Shown: positions 14,505 to 23,979 of the stretch, piece by piece
Position numbering within the stretch: the stretch's first letter is position 1
Layout of the letters: each line of letters starts with the position of its first letter
Assembly: GCF_029906345.1 (NCBI RefSeq)
Contig: NZ_JARYGY010000001.1
Span: 780,851 to 844,850, forward strand
DNA length: 64,000 nt
Direction of reading: 5' to 3'
From: Aquimarina mycalae
Lineage (GTDB): Bacteria; Bacteroidota; Bacteroidia; Flavobacteriales; Flavobacteriaceae
Notes under the pieces: model-generated
Database searches by the model: none
Seen by the model: only the letters and a program-made list of their open reading frames with translations
What the model was told of the DNA's origin: nothing
Program-made: the position numbers and the translations under genes

Positions 14505-15795
14505 TGCGTTAAAACAAAAGCGAGCTTCCTTAATAAGAAAATGGGATGCTATTGTAAAAAATGCGGAAAATGAGGAAAGAGCGGATTTTTCTGAAGAAGA
14601 ACAAAAAGAAATTGATCAAATTAGATCAGATATTGATGATTTTGATAAAAAGATTGAGGAAGCTGAAGATTTCGAAAAGCGTCAGAAGGAAATAGCAGAA
14701 ACAGTTACAGGTACTTCTCTAACGGATGGTGCAGAGCAAGAAAAGAATCAAGTTAAAGAGCGTTTTTCAATTACTAAAATGCTTAGAACTGCTTTAAAAG
14801 GTGCAGCACAAGAAGGAGCGGAAAAAGAAGCACAGGAAATTGCAGTGCAAGAAAACAGAGATGCAAAAGTAGATTTTGATACACCTCAAAAAGGTGTACG
14901 GGTAATGGTACCGCTTTCTTTTATAAGAGCAGATCAACAAACAGTTACGCAAGATTCAGGTGATTTTGGTGGTAAATTGGTTCAAGATCAAGCTCCTCGT
15001 GTGATTCAAGCACTAGAACCAAAACTTTGGATTCAAAAAATGGGAGCAACCCTCTTAACTGGGCTTTCTGGTGGATCAATTCCAATGCCAGTTTCTAACT
15101 CGTATAACTTTGAATGGTTAACAGAGGATGGAGCAATCACCAAGCAAAAAAATGAATTTACTGGACCGACATTAGATCCTAAAAGATCAGGTGCAGCAGT
15201 TTCTATAAACAATCGTTTGATTATGCAATCTTCGGTAGATGTAGAAGCATTGGTGAGAAGAAATTTAAGTAAAGGTTGGGAAAACACGATCAACTCCGCA
15301 GCTATTAACGGCATTGCTCCTGCTCCTACTGGTTTGTTAAATTACGTAGGTGTTAATGTAGCTGATGCAGTAAATGCTCAGGAAGCAAATTATGCTAGAA
15401 TTGTTGAGTTACAAGGATTAATTGAAGAGGATGATGCAACCGAAAATAGTTTAGGATATTTATTACATCCTAAATTAAAGGCTGCATTAAAAACTAAATC
15501 TAAGGATGAAGGTTCAGGTCGTTTCATTATCGAAGGAAATGAGCTTGATGGATTCCCATTCCAATCAACGTCATTAGTTCCTGTTGGTGACGATGCGGGT
15601 ACTGCAGTTTATCCACTTATTTATGGTGACTTCTCTCAAATGTATATAGGTCAATGGGGTGCTGTTTCATTTATGGTGAATCCATATTCTGAAGATCTTA
15701 CAAATAGTATACGTGTTGTTGTAAATACACACGCAGATATTGCAATTGCAAATCCGAAAGCTTTTGCTAAGAATTCATTCTTGACAAACGCATAA
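14491..15795 (+). CDS. Major capsid protein, HK97 fold
   Basis: A 434-residue capsid subunit. Residues 1-85 are strongly charged and helical (ENEERADFSEEEQKEIDQIR and following), the delta/scaffold domain that HK97-type proteases remove. The rest shows HK97-fold features: SGGSIPMPVSNSYNFEWLTE at about residue 190-209, the E-loop area, and the C-terminal RVVVNTHADIAIANPKAFAK. The neighbouring protease upstream supports processing. A terminator-like hairpin follows directly, as is common after this highly expressed gene. Confidence 0.94.
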   Translation: MKKSDALKQKRASLIRKWDAIVKNAENEERADFSEEEQKEIDQIRSDIDDFDKKIEEAEDFEKRQKEIAETVTGTSLTDGAEQEKNQVKERFSITKMLRTALKGAAQEGAEKEAQEIAVQENRDAKVDFDTPQKGVRVMVPLSFIRADQQTVTQDSGDFGGKLVQDQAPRVIQALEPKLWIQKMGATLLTGLSGGSIPMPVSNSYNFEWLTEDGAITKQKNEFTGPTLDPKRSGAAVSINNRLIMQSSVDVEALVRRNLSKGWENTINSAAINGIAPAPTGLLNYVGVNVADAVNAQEANYARIVELQGLIEEDDATENSLGYLLHPKLKAALKTKSKDEGSGRFIIEGNELDGFPFQSTSLVPVGDDAGTAVYPLIYGDFSQMYIGQWGAVSFMVNPYSEDLTNSIRVVVNTHADIAIANPKAFAKNSFLTNA

Positions 15796-15816
15796 CTTAA
15801 ATTCTAAAGTATAATT

Positions 15817-15845
15817 AAAACTCCTTCTAAGGGAGGGGTTTTTTA
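15817..15845 (+). terminator. Hairpin with T-run after the capsid gene
   Basis: CTCCTT pairs with AGGGAG (one G-T pair) around a short loop, followed by GGG and six T. It stands 25 bases after the capsid stop. It may lower transcription of the downstream connector genes relative to capsid. Confidence 0.55.
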
Positions 15846-15856
15846 AATATAAAACA

Positions 15857-16063
15857 ATGGCGCAGAAAAAAGAAGTATTACAGATTAGAGTAAAAAAATC
15901 CCTTTGGGGAAAGTTTAATTTACCGTATGCAGTAGGACATTCTCCTGAACTTGAAAAAAAATTAGCTGAAAAATTAATAGAACATGGTTATGCTATTACT
16001 GAAGCAGATGCTAAAAAACTAGATAAAACTAATTCAGGAGAATCAGATAACACTGAGGAGTAA
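15857..16063 (+). CDS. Small head-module protein, unknown
   Basis: A 68-residue product with a basic N-terminal strand (KEVLQIRVKKSLWGKFNLPY), a helix (SPELEKKLAEKLIEHGYAIT) and an acidic tail. Proteins of this size and shape are often found directly after the capsid gene in Bacteroidetes siphophages. It may be a capsid decoration or connector accessory protein, inferred from position. Its stop codon abuts the next ATG. Confidence 0.65.
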   Translation: MAQKKEVLQIRVKKSLWGKFNLPYAVGHSPELEKKLAEKLIEHGYAITEADAKKLDKTNSGESDNTEE

Positions 16064-16624
16064 ATGAACCTAAACTATAACATATCTAATCCTGATCTGG
16101 CCGTCTTAGAGTATATCACTTTAGATGTTGCTAAAGCACATCTAAAGATTGATTACGATTACGAAGATGATTTGATTACACAATATATCATTTCAGCTAT
16201 TACTATGGCAGAAGAATATACTGGCTTGTATATCTATCAGCGTCAGGTTAAGATTTGTGCTAATAGTTTTCCTAATTCTTTGGTCTTAGAATATACGCCT
16301 GTATTAGATAAGGTTTTTACTGTAAACTATTTTGATGAAACAAATACTGAGCTGGAATATAAAGAGTATAGATATAATGGTACTCCTGCATCAAAGGATT
16401 GTTTGATTCATGATTCTTCAGGTTCATTTCCTGAAACTTATGATCGAATAGATGCGGTTAGTTTTTCTTATGTGGTTGGAATGACACAAAAAACGTTACC
16501 AGAAGTTATCTATCAGGCAATTTTGTTGATGGTGTCGGATTTTTATGAATTTCGAACAGATCGCTCCGAAATTGTATCTACAAGAGCTCAAGCATTAATG
16601 AGGCCGTTTAAAAAATTTATCTAA
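16064..16624 (+). CDS. Head-tail connector, gp6-like
   Basis: This 186-residue protein begins with the conserved pattern ITLDVAKAHLKIDYDYEDDL, then ITQYIISAITMAEEYTG at residues 18-54. That pattern is diagnostic of HK97 gp6/YqbG-type connector proteins, which form the ring below the portal. The C-terminal PEVIYQAILLMVSDFYEFRT also matches. The last codon overlaps the next ATG, and it lies at the expected place after the capsid. Confidence 0.9.
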   Translation: MNLNYNISNPDLAVLEYITLDVAKAHLKIDYDYEDDLITQYIISAITMAEEYTGLYIYQRQVKICANSFPNSLVLEYTPVLDKVFTVNYFDETNTELEYKEYRYNGTPASKDCLIHDSSGSFPETYDRIDAVSFSYVVGMTQKTLPEVIYQAILLMVSDFYEFRTDRSEIVSTRAQALMRPFKKFI

Positions 16625-16959
16625 TGAAGGATTTTGTGTTTATAGGTAAAATGGATCGTCGCATCGATATCGTTAAAAAAATCCCAACAAAAGGAAGTAC
16701 AGGGGCAGATTATTTAACATCCGTTAATATAGCTTCGGTTTGGGCAAGTAAAAAACCTTTAAAAAGCGATGAGTCAGTAGATGACAAAGTAGTGATGATT
16801 AATTCGGACCAATTTGTTATTAGGTATCACCCAGATATAGTAAAGGAAAAGATTCAGCACTTGTATGTAGTTGATAATAATGTAGAGTTGAATGTTTATG
16901 GTGTAGAAAAAGTTGGGAGAAAACAGTTTTTAAAGCTGAATTGCGATCGCCGTGAATAA
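16624..16959 (+). CDS. Head closure / head-tail joining protein
   Basis: A 111-residue beta-rich protein starting with MDRRIDIVKKIPTKGSTGAD (residues 9-28), the typical opening of the SPP1 gp16-like head-completion family (usually MDRRITI...). The segment VWASKKPLKSDES and the C-terminal VYGVEKVGRKQFLKLNCDRR also fit. It would close the head after packaging. It overlaps the following gene by eight bases. Confidence 0.85.
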   Translation: MKDFVFIGKMDRRIDIVKKIPTKGSTGADYLTSVNIASVWASKKPLKSDESVDDKVVMINSDQFVIRYHPDIVKEKIQHLYVVDNNVELNVYGVEKVGRKQFLKLNCDRRE

Positions 16960-17467
16960 AAGAATTTTTGAAATAAAAGGGTTTGGTGAGTTAACTGCAA
17001 AGATTAAAAAACTACCAGATAAGGCAAAAAGAAAAGAAGTTCTTAAAATTTTACGTAAGTCGGCCAGATCAACAGTAAAAGAAGCTAGAAACCAAGCGCC
17101 AAAATCTAAAAAAACACATGTCCTGAAAGGTGGAAAAAAAGTTGATCCAGGTAACACTAGAAAATCTATTGGAATTCAAGTTGCTCGTAGAGCTAGAAAT
17201 CCAATGATTGTAGTACGGCCCAAATCAAGTGGTCGTTATGATGGTTTTTATGCACGTGCATTCGTGATTTTCGGTCACAATATATACCGTGTCGGGTTTA
17301 AAAGAAATCGTCGGGGTAATAGCAGGTTCAATTCAAAAGGTGCAACTGGTAGAATACCTGCTAATAAATTTATGAATCGAGCAAAAGATAAGACTGAGGG
17401 AAAAGTAAGTAGAGAAGCTTTAGTAAGCACAGAGAAATATATTCAAAAGTTGATAGATCGATTATGA
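16952..17467 (+). CDS. HK97 gp10-like tail completion protein
   Basis: A very basic 171-residue protein with an N-terminal helix pair (GELTAKIKKLPDKAKRKEVL, then KILRKSARSTVKEARNQAPK) followed by a beta-rich middle with KSSGRYDGFYARAFVIFGHN. This matches the HK97-gp10/lambda gpZ-like class that fits the tail onto the head. Position in the module agrees. It overlaps the next gene by four bases (ATGA). Confidence 0.85.
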   Translation: MNKRIFEIKGFGELTAKIKKLPDKAKRKEVLKILRKSARSTVKEARNQAPKSKKTHVLKGGKKVDPGNTRKSIGIQVARRARNPMIVVRPKSSGRYDGFYARAFVIFGHNIYRVGFKRNRRGNSRFNSKGATGRIPANKFMNRAKDKTEGKVSREALVSTEKYIQKLIDRL

Positions 17468-17823
17468 GACAAACATCAGATTTAATAAACGCCTATTTAA
17501 CGGGATTCAATAGTGAATATGATGGTATTAAATTAACAGATGTTTCTCCTATTGTTGCTTGGCAAGACGCCAAATATCCTTTTGCTGTATTTAAAATAGA
17601 TCGTAGACCAGCTTATTCCAAAAATGGAATGTTTGAGTATGATGTACAGATCAGAATTATAAGTGAGAATTATGAATCACTAATGGATTTGACTGATGGG
17701 CTTACCGAATTTTTAGATCAGTACAAAGAATTGATTTATCAAGGAACGGAATCCGAGATTAACCCTGATAAACCAAGTGAACATATTATAACTAATACAT
17801 ATCAAATAATTAAAAATTCTTAA
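17464..17823 (+). CDS. Tail terminator-like protein (gpU-type position)
   Basis: A 119-residue protein with the pattern VSPIVAWQDAKYPFAVFKID and VQIRIISENYESLMDLTDGL typical of small tail terminator or minor tail proteins (DUF3168-like). These form the ring that stops tail tube growth. It is coupled to the gp10-like gene and precedes the tail tube gene after 11 bases. Assignment is from pattern plus position. Confidence 0.8.
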   Translation: MRQTSDLINAYLTGFNSEYDGIKLTDVSPIVAWQDAKYPFAVFKIDRRPAYSKNGMFEYDVQIRIISENYESLMDLTDGLTEFLDQYKELIYQGTESEINPDKPSEHIITNTYQIIKNS

Positions 17824-17834
17824 TAAAACAAACG

Positions 17835-18257
17835 ATGGCAGCAGGTCAATTTTACAGAGGAGAAAATTTAAGATTAAGCTTTCAAGGTGACAATCTTTAT
17901 CATGCCACTTCATGTGGATTAAGTATCTCTACAGCTACGGAGGAATTAGCTAGTAAAGATATAGAAGGAACTGAAATATCAATGGGTAATTACTCTGGCA
18001 CATTATCTACTGAAGCTCTATTAGCAGATAAACCAGTCGCACCTGCAACTTATGTAGACCCAATTGAATTAGCTGAATATCAGTTAAACAAAACACTATT
18101 AGATTGGGAGTTTACAACAGGTGTCGCAGGAGATAAAAAGGTTTCTGGTCAATGTTACGTGACACAATCAGATTTCACAGCAGAAAATCAGCAGGTAGGT
18201 ACTGCATCATTCTCATTCTTGGTGAGTGGTGATATTGCAATTGAAACAATAGTATAA
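17835..18257 (+). CDS. Major tail (tube) protein
   Basis: A 140-residue, Ala/Thr-rich, beta-structured protein that should polymerise into the tail tube. The segment ELASKDIEGTEISMGNYSG and the closing QQVGTASFSFLVSGDIAIET resemble the TP901-1/phage_tail_2 major tail family. The location between the terminator-like gene and the frameshifted chaperone pair is the standard one. The tube implies a long non-contractile tail, since no sheath gene is present. Confidence 0.85.
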   Translation: MAAGQFYRGENLRLSFQGDNLYHATSCGLSISTATEELASKDIEGTEISMGNYSGTLSTEALLADKPVAPATYVDPIELAEYQLNKTLLDWEFTTGVAGDKKVSGQCYVTQSDFTAENQQVGTASFSFLVSGDIAIETIV

Positions 18258-18268
18258 AATAAATAGAT

Positions 18269-18646
18269 ATGAATACCATCGGGAATATTAAAATTAAAGG
18301 TAAAGATTATAAATACTCATTCAAAATGAAATCAAGGCGTTTGTTTATGGAAGCGCTCGGATTAAAGTATTTGTCAGAATATGATGATAGAGTCAAGTCA
18401 ATACAACCAGATGAAAATAATGAAGTGACAATGGATGGACTTTTTACATTTGGTAATTTATTGTTAACGGGTATACAAGCAGAAACAAATGAAAGATTAC
18501 CATTTGATGCTGACGATTTGTTAGACGAGTTTGTTAATGATCCTTCTCTAATGAGTAAAGTAGTTCAATTTTTTGTCAAAAATCAAGAGTTAAAAAAGGC
18601 TTCTAAAATTCCTGATGGTAGGGGAAAGTCAAAGAAAGGGGAATAG
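18269..18646 (+). CDS. Tail assembly chaperone, gpG-like
   Basis: A 125-residue protein in the position of lambda gpG, which coats and guides the tape measure protein during tail assembly. The core (KMKSRRLFMEALGLKYLSEY) and acidic middle are followed by a basic tail (KKASKIPDGRGKSKKGE). A GGGAAAG slippery heptamer lies at 18622-18628 in the zero-frame register G GGA AAG, six codons before its stop, allowing a -1 shift into the downstream frame. Confidence 0.88.
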   Translation: MNTIGNIKIKGKDYKYSFKMKSRRLFMEALGLKYLSEYDDRVKSIQPDENNEVTMDGLFTFGNLLLTGIQAETNERLPFDADDLLDEFVNDPSLMSKVVQFFVKNQELKKASKIPDGRGKSKKGE

Positions 18647-18999
18647 AAAATTCTGTTTCCCTAACCTTTGACGATTTAGAGTCATTAGCTTGTGGTGAAA
18701 TAGGCTTAGATCTAAACTATTTCTATGATTTAACTCCAAGGCAATTTCAAAATATTAGTGAAGGATATCTTAATAAAACCGAAAGGAATCAACGTTTCAA
18801 ATGGGAACAAGTAAGATACTTGGCGTTTTGGTCTACAAAACAAACATTAAAAAAAGTAAGTAAACCATCTGACTTAATCCAATTTGATTGGGATGATCAG
18901 TCGGTTAATGAATTGATAGATGATAGAACACCAGAAGAGAAACTAAAGGATATTAAAAAAGTTTGGGAGAAAATAGACAATGGCAGCACCGATAGTTAA
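18269..18999 (+). CDS. gpGT-type fusion made by -1 frameshift
   Basis: After the GGGAAAG heptamer the -1 frame is open from 18622, just after a TAG, to a TAA at 18997-18999. It has no ATG of its own. The extension adds 123 residues, making a product of about 243 in total. It reads SVSLTFDDLESLACGEIGLD and later FKWEQVRYLAFWSTKQTLKK, a good match to the T domain that binds tail tube subunits and the tape measure. This is the same heptamer that lambda uses. The extension overlaps the tape measure start by 20 bases. Expression of the fusion is predicted, not shown. Confidence 0.85.
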
Positions 19000-21124
19000 T
19001 ATAAAATTTTTAGCAGACTTAAAACAGTTTTCTACAGGTATGCAAAATGCATCCCGAAAAATGGATAATCTAGGTAGGAAGATTAAAAAAGTAGGAGTTG
19101 GATTGTCTGTTGGTTTAACCGCTCCGATTGTTGCGCTGGGTTTTGAATCTGCTAAGGCTTTTGATAAACAATCAAAAGCCATTGCTCAAGTGGAACAAGG
19201 TTTGCTGAGCACGGGTAATGCTGTTGGTTACACTTCTGATCAGTTGCAAGGATTGGCTTCTGATTTACAAAGCAATTCACTTTTTGGTGATGAAGAGATA
19301 TTAAAAAGTGTAACGGCTCAACTATTGACTTTTACTAATATCGCAAATGAACAATTCGGAAGAACTCAGCAAGCTGCATTGGATTTAGCTACTAGATTAG
19401 ATGGTGACCTAAAAAGCGCATCTATTCAATTGGGTAAGGCTTTAAATGATCCAATTGCGAACTTATCGGCTTTAAGTCGATCTGGAATTCAATTCAGTGA
19501 AGATCAGAAAAAAGTAATTAATAGTTTAGTTCAGTCAAACAGATTAGCTGAAGCTCAATCGATTATTTTAAATGAACTTGAAAAACAATATGGTGGCAGT
19601 GCGGCGGCAGCGGCAAAAGCAGGTACAGGGCCATTTAAACAATTATCGAATATAATAGGAGATATATCTGAAGATTTCGGTAAAATAATAGTCGAAGCGC
19701 TTTTACCCTTTGTGGAAAATATCAAAAGTATAGCTACTGGTTTTAAAAATTTATCTCCAGAAACAAAAAAATTCATTGTTATTATTGGTGGAATTGCGGC
19801 AGCTATTGGTCCACTACTTGCTTTAGCAGGGACAATATTACCTGCTATCTTAACTGGTTTTACAATATTAACAGGACCTATTGGATTAGTTGTTGCCGCA
19901 TTAACTGCAATAGGAGTTATTATAGCTAAAAACTGGGAACCAATCAAAGGAACGTTGGTCGACATCGCTAACTATTTTATCGATTTATATAATGAAAGTG
20001 TGGTTTTTAGAACTGGTGTTGAAGTAATTATAACTACGTTTAAAAATGTATTCCGTACTGGAAAATTTGTATTTAATGCACTGGGAGATTTAATCTCCTT
20101 AGTAGCTGGTAACATAAAAAACGCATTTGTTGCGGTTGGTGATTTAATCAAAGCTGTTCTAACTGGTAATTTCGAGGATATTCCCAATGTTCTTTCAAAG
20201 ACCTTTGCTAAAGGGCTAAATAATTTAAAAGATTTTTCAAAATCTATTTCAGAAGAGTTTAATTCTTTGAAAACCGATATAGATGAAAATTTGAAAGAAG
20301 GTATTAATAATGCTTTAAATCGAAGAGCGTATAAGTTGGACCCAGACAATGTTGATTTAAATCCATTTAAAGATACTATTCAAAATGCAGTCAAGGAAGG
20401 AATTAATTCGGGCTTTGGTAATGGTCAAGATAGAACTCCGCAAGTAGAAAGTGTAGGTGATTTAACTTCCTTGGATGTTACCTCGAGTGATCTATCAATT
20501 GCTGGTATCAATTTCGAAGGAATGAATACTAGTTTAGACGAGTTTGCAAGTGGTGTAGAATTAAGATTAGCCGATATCAGAGAAAAGGCGGAACAGTTCA
20601 GACAATTAATGCAAGAAACTTTAGGAGAAGGATTAACTAATGTATTTGATTCATTTGCAAGAAGTTTTACTAATAGTTTAGGGTTAGCTGAAAATGGATT
20701 AGAGGGTTTTTTAAAAGTTCTAATTCAAGGTGTTACAGAAATTATTTCCGCTTTCCTAGCTCAGTCCATTGCTGGTGCAATTGCTGGAGGTACACAAGCT
20801 GGAGCGGCTACTGGACCAGCCGCGGTTGGTGCGATTCCTGCATTCATTGCGCAACTTACTGGTGTGGTGTTAAGTGCGTTTGCAGCTATACCTCAATTTG
20901 CCACAGGAGGTATAGTTGGTGGTTCTTCTTATTATGGTGATAAAATATTAGCAAGACTTAATTCAGGTGAATTAATACTTAATAAGGCCCAACAAAAGAA
21001 TTTATCGAATCAAATTGATAATACTGGAGTAAAAGTGAATTTATTTGGAAATCTCGATATAGAAGGTGAGAAAATTCGGTTTTTACTTGATAAAGTTGAT
21101 AACAGAATAAATCGTATTGGCTAA
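18980..21124 (+). CDS. Tail tape measure protein
   Basis: A 714-residue protein that sets tail length. It opens with AAPIVNIKFLADLKQFSTGM and QNASRKMDNLGRKIKKVGVG, the classic tape-measure N-terminus. It continues through a helical Ala/Gln-rich region, has hydrophobic segments around residues 257-312 (a transmembrane-like patch for DNA delivery) and another near 575-640, and ends in GNLDIEGEKIRFLLDKVDNR. By the usual 0.15 nm per residue rule the tail would be roughly 100 nm. Its last base overlaps the next gene. Confidence 0.93.
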   Translation: MAAPIVNIKFLADLKQFSTGMQNASRKMDNLGRKIKKVGVGLSVGLTAPIVALGFESAKAFDKQSKAIAQVEQGLLSTGNAVGYTSDQLQGLASDLQSNSLFGDEEILKSVTAQLLTFTNIANEQFGRTQQAALDLATRLDGDLKSASIQLGKALNDPIANLSALSRSGIQFSEDQKKVINSLVQSNRLAEAQSIILNELEKQYGGSAAAAAKAGTGPFKQLSNIIGDISEDFGKIIVEALLPFVENIKSIATGFKNLSPETKKFIVIIGGIAAAIGPLLALAGTILPAILTGFTILTGPIGLVVAALTAIGVIIAKNWEPIKGTLVDIANYFIDLYNESVVFRTGVEVIITTFKNVFRTGKFVFNALGDLISLVAGNIKNAFVAVGDLIKAVLTGNFEDIPNVLSKTFAKGLNNLKDFSKSISEEFNSLKTDIDENLKEGINNALNRRAYKLDPDNVDLNPFKDTIQNAVKEGINSGFGNGQDRTPQVESVGDLTSLDVTSSDLSIAGINFEGMNTSLDEFASGVELRLADIREKAEQFRQLMQETLGEGLTNVFDSFARSFTNSLGLAENGLEGFLKVLIQGVTEIISAFLAQSIAGAIAGGTQAGAATGPAAVGAIPAFIAQLTGVVLSAFAAIPQFATGGIVGGSSYYGDKILARLNSGELILNKAQQKNLSNQIDNTGVKVNLFGNLDIEGEKIRFLLDKVDNRINRIG

Positions 21125-23970
21125 TGGGTGAGTGTTTTAATATAAAAATATTTGATACCGATAATCCTGATTTAGAAACTATTATTGAAAAGTGCTCTAA
21201 AAACGGTGCTGTATTATCTTGGCAAGGTGGCGATGAAAAGGATACTCCAATTGTTGGTTCTAACTTATCGTTTAATATGCTTGATGAAAAGTTTGAGGAT
21301 GGAAGGTTCTTCGAATTGTATACTGGCAATGAGAGTAGGTACAAAATAGAGGTGTTCAAAAAACAAATCCAGAATAATGAGATAATTGATATCCTGTTTT
21401 GGAAAGGTTTTTTGTTACCTGAACAATACAATGAACCTTTTCAAAACGGACAATTTTTTGTTAGTTTCCTAGCTACTTGTGGATTGGGAAGATTAAGAGG
21501 TAAGTATTTAGATGATTCGTATTACTCTGAGGAATATAGCGTTATAAATTTTATTAGTTCTTGTTTACGTTTAACCTCGAATACAGCTGATTTATATTTT
21601 AGTCCAGCTATAACAAATCCAAATGCTCGTTTTGATAAGATTTTTATTGATGGAAACACTTTTACCGATAGTTCAAAAAAATACGATGCCTATAGAATTT
21701 TAGAAACTATTTGCGGTGATTTATTATGTTCTGTTTTTATGGAATATGGTAATTGGTTTGTGGTCGGTTATAATAAAAAAGCAATTAACAAAATAAACTA
21801 TCAAGTTTTTGATTCGTTAGGTGTCTATTTGTATGATAAACTAATTACAAAAAAACCTATTGATGTAAAAAAGAAAGCTATTGGAAGGCCTCAGATATCT
21901 GTAATATCTCCACTAAAAAACATCAATGTAGTTCATCCATTAGCTCTGACAGAGATTCCAGAAAATGTTTACAAAGAATCCCGTGATGGTTGGTTGGTAA
22001 TCAATGAATCTTTAGTTGAGTACTTACCTAGAAATTTGTTCTTAAGTGTAATTCCAAATATAAATTGGGTGTTTATTGATTACGACACTGGCAAGTTAAC
22101 ATTAAAGGGTTTTGAGCCCTTAGACGATTCGCAATATTTATATTTAAAGAATAAAATATATGTAACTAAAGGTCAGAAAATTAATTTATCTGTTGAGTTT
22201 TTTATTAACAAAAATGAAGAAGAAAGTCTAAGTGATGAACAGTTGGTTCAATCTGGCCAATGGTTAGGATTAATTAGTGTGTCCGTTGTGATTGATGATT
22301 TTAACGGGAATCTTCAAAGGATAGATAGAACTTATGATTTCAAGGCTGATAAAACAGCATCAGATTCTGAGGATTTCATTGTATTAAATAATGGATTTTT
22401 AGATATTAGATTGTATAAGCCTGTTGGTGAAGATGATAAGTCTTCAATAAAAAGCATAAGAGTTGATCAAATATCAATAAGGGACATCGAATACAAAGAA
22501 AATCAGAATTATCAAGATATTATTAATGATGATTTCTCTATTGAGAAAACTGTTGATTTAACGCTTAATGACGATATTAGGTCTAATCGCAACCTGTTAA
22601 GTTTATCAAGACAAAAGATCCAAGACTTCTTATTGTATGAAAAAACAATACCAATCCGAAGTAGTTTTATAAATGATGGATTGGATTATGTTGTATTAGA
22701 TAATTTTAATATTTTTTTGATTGTCGATAATATTGATAATGTATTTACAAGACAGAATAATTCATCCGATTGGCAGAAGGTAAATAAAATTGATGTTACT
22801 TATAATTTTAATAATGGTGATGAGAATGTTTTTACCTATGATTCTGAAAGTTTAGGTTTTGTAATATCTAGGTTCGATGACCTCAAAGTCGATATTTATG
22901 ACTTTTCATATAGTGCAGGAAACAGAAGTAAATGGATTGAATGGCAAGATGATATATATCAAAATAATTCAAAACGATTTGGTAGGATTGTTGCTGATAT
23001 TTATAGACGCATGTATGGTTCAGTCCATGTTTCTTTAGATATCAGATTAAAGGGGTATTATTCCTTTTCCTCTTTAATCCTCTTCGGTTTTCGAGGTGAT
23101 AAATCATTCTATTCCTTACGAACTTCAATCGACTTAACCTCTGGAAATACTTCTGCTAAGTATGTAGAAGCATATTATGGTGCAGATGATACGGTATTAG
23201 TTCCTATTTCAGTTGATGCTGGATTAGATCGAAGGATTGAAAACCCTAATATTGTTGTTGCTCAATTTACTGCTATACCTTCTACACCAAATAGTTTCCT
23301 TGTTGATGTTCAGTGGGAAATAGTAAGTGGTGAGGGGTTTCTAGGCCCTTCAAATGAGCTTCCTGTTACGCTATATGATTTTGGAAGGAATACAGTTTTA
23401 AGTGTTACCATTAGAGATAATTATGGTCAAATCGCTTCGGATCTGGTTGAGATAATTAGAGTAACGGATTTCTCATTGAGCTTAAATAAATTCTATGATG
23501 AGTTCGACACATTCCCAAACACTACCAATTCTAATTGGATTAGAAGAACATTAAAATATGATCTTATTATTAATCCTGATCTATTAGGAGATATAATGAC
23601 ACTTAATCATTATGTTTCCGCAACAATGATTGGAGCGCTTTATGTAACAAATTTTGTTTCGATTAAAGTATTCAAAAATGATGTTGAGATATATTCCAAG
23701 ACACATCTAAGACCCTCCACAGGAGTAGATGTTTATAGTGCTGTTGTATTATCAAATAATTTTTCTATCAGTATAATCCCAGGTGATAATATAATTTATC
23801 AAATTGAATTGGCTGCAGATAATAACGATGCTTCTCCACAAGGGGTGAGCAGACTTCACTTATCTGAGATTTTTTTCAGAATACCAAGTGGAGTATTTCA
23901 AAATGATTCAGGTAACATAAATAATTTACCATTAACGATTTCTGAAAAATATTCCAACTTAAATGTTTAA
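21124..23970 (+). CDS. Large baseplate / tail tip protein with Ig/PKD-like domain
   Basis: A 948-residue protein at the usual place of distal tail or central fibre proteins. Residues 1-240 are beta-rich and may form the distal-tail/hub domain (FFELYTGNESRYKIEVFKKQ, then WKGFLLPEQYNEPFQNGQFF). The middle holds carbohydrate-binding-like beta strands. Around residues 697-780 a PKD/Ig-like module is seen (VPISVDAGLDRRIENPNIVV then VQWEIVSGEGFLGPSN). The C-terminal 150 residues form another beta domain. It probably contacts the cell surface. No enzymatic motif is recognised. Confidence 0.75.
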   Translation: MGECFNIKIFDTDNPDLETIIEKCSKNGAVLSWQGGDEKDTPIVGSNLSFNMLDEKFEDGRFFELYTGNESRYKIEVFKKQIQNNEIIDILFWKGFLLPEQYNEPFQNGQFFVSFLATCGLGRLRGKYLDDSYYSEEYSVINFISSCLRLTSNTADLYFSPAITNPNARFDKIFIDGNTFTDSSKKYDAYRILETICGDLLCSVFMEYGNWFVVGYNKKAINKINYQVFDSLGVYLYDKLITKKPIDVKKKAIGRPQISVISPLKNINVVHPLALTEIPENVYKESRDGWLVINESLVEYLPRNLFLSVIPNINWVFIDYDTGKLTLKGFEPLDDSQYLYLKNKIYVTKGQKINLSVEFFINKNEEESLSDEQLVQSGQWLGLISVSVVIDDFNGNLQRIDRTYDFKADKTASDSEDFIVLNNGFLDIRLYKPVGEDDKSSIKSIRVDQISIRDIEYKENQNYQDIINDDFSIEKTVDLTLNDDIRSNRNLLSLSRQKIQDFLLYEKTIPIRSSFINDGLDYVVLDNFNIFLIVDNIDNVFTRQNNSSDWQKVNKIDVTYNFNNGDENVFTYDSESLGFVISRFDDLKVDIYDFSYSAGNRSKWIEWQDDIYQNNSKRFGRIVADIYRRMYGSVHVSLDIRLKGYYSFSSLILFGFRGDKSFYSLRTSIDLTSGNTSAKYVEAYYGADDTVLVPISVDAGLDRRIENPNIVVAQFTAIPSTPNSFLVDVQWEIVSGEGFLGPSNELPVTLYDFGRNTVLSVTIRDNYGQIASDLVEIIRVTDFSLSLNKFYDEFDTFPNTTNSNWIRRTLKYDLIINPDLLGDIMTLNHYVSATMIGALYVTNFVSIKVFKNDVEIYSKTHLRPSTGVDVYSAVVLSNNFSISIIPGDNIIYQIELAADNNDASPQGVSRLHLSEIFFRIPSGVFQNDSGNINNLPLTISEKYSNLNV

Positions 23971-23979
23971 TAAAATAAA

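Noticed and set aside
19555..20349. Leftward open frames inside the tape measure gene
   Set aside because: Composition effect of a long Ala/Leu-rich helical gene on the other strand; no motif and no upstream signal.
20979..21431. 150-codon leftward frame across the tape measure/baseplate junction
   Set aside because: It crosses a well-supported gene boundary and has no independent evidence.
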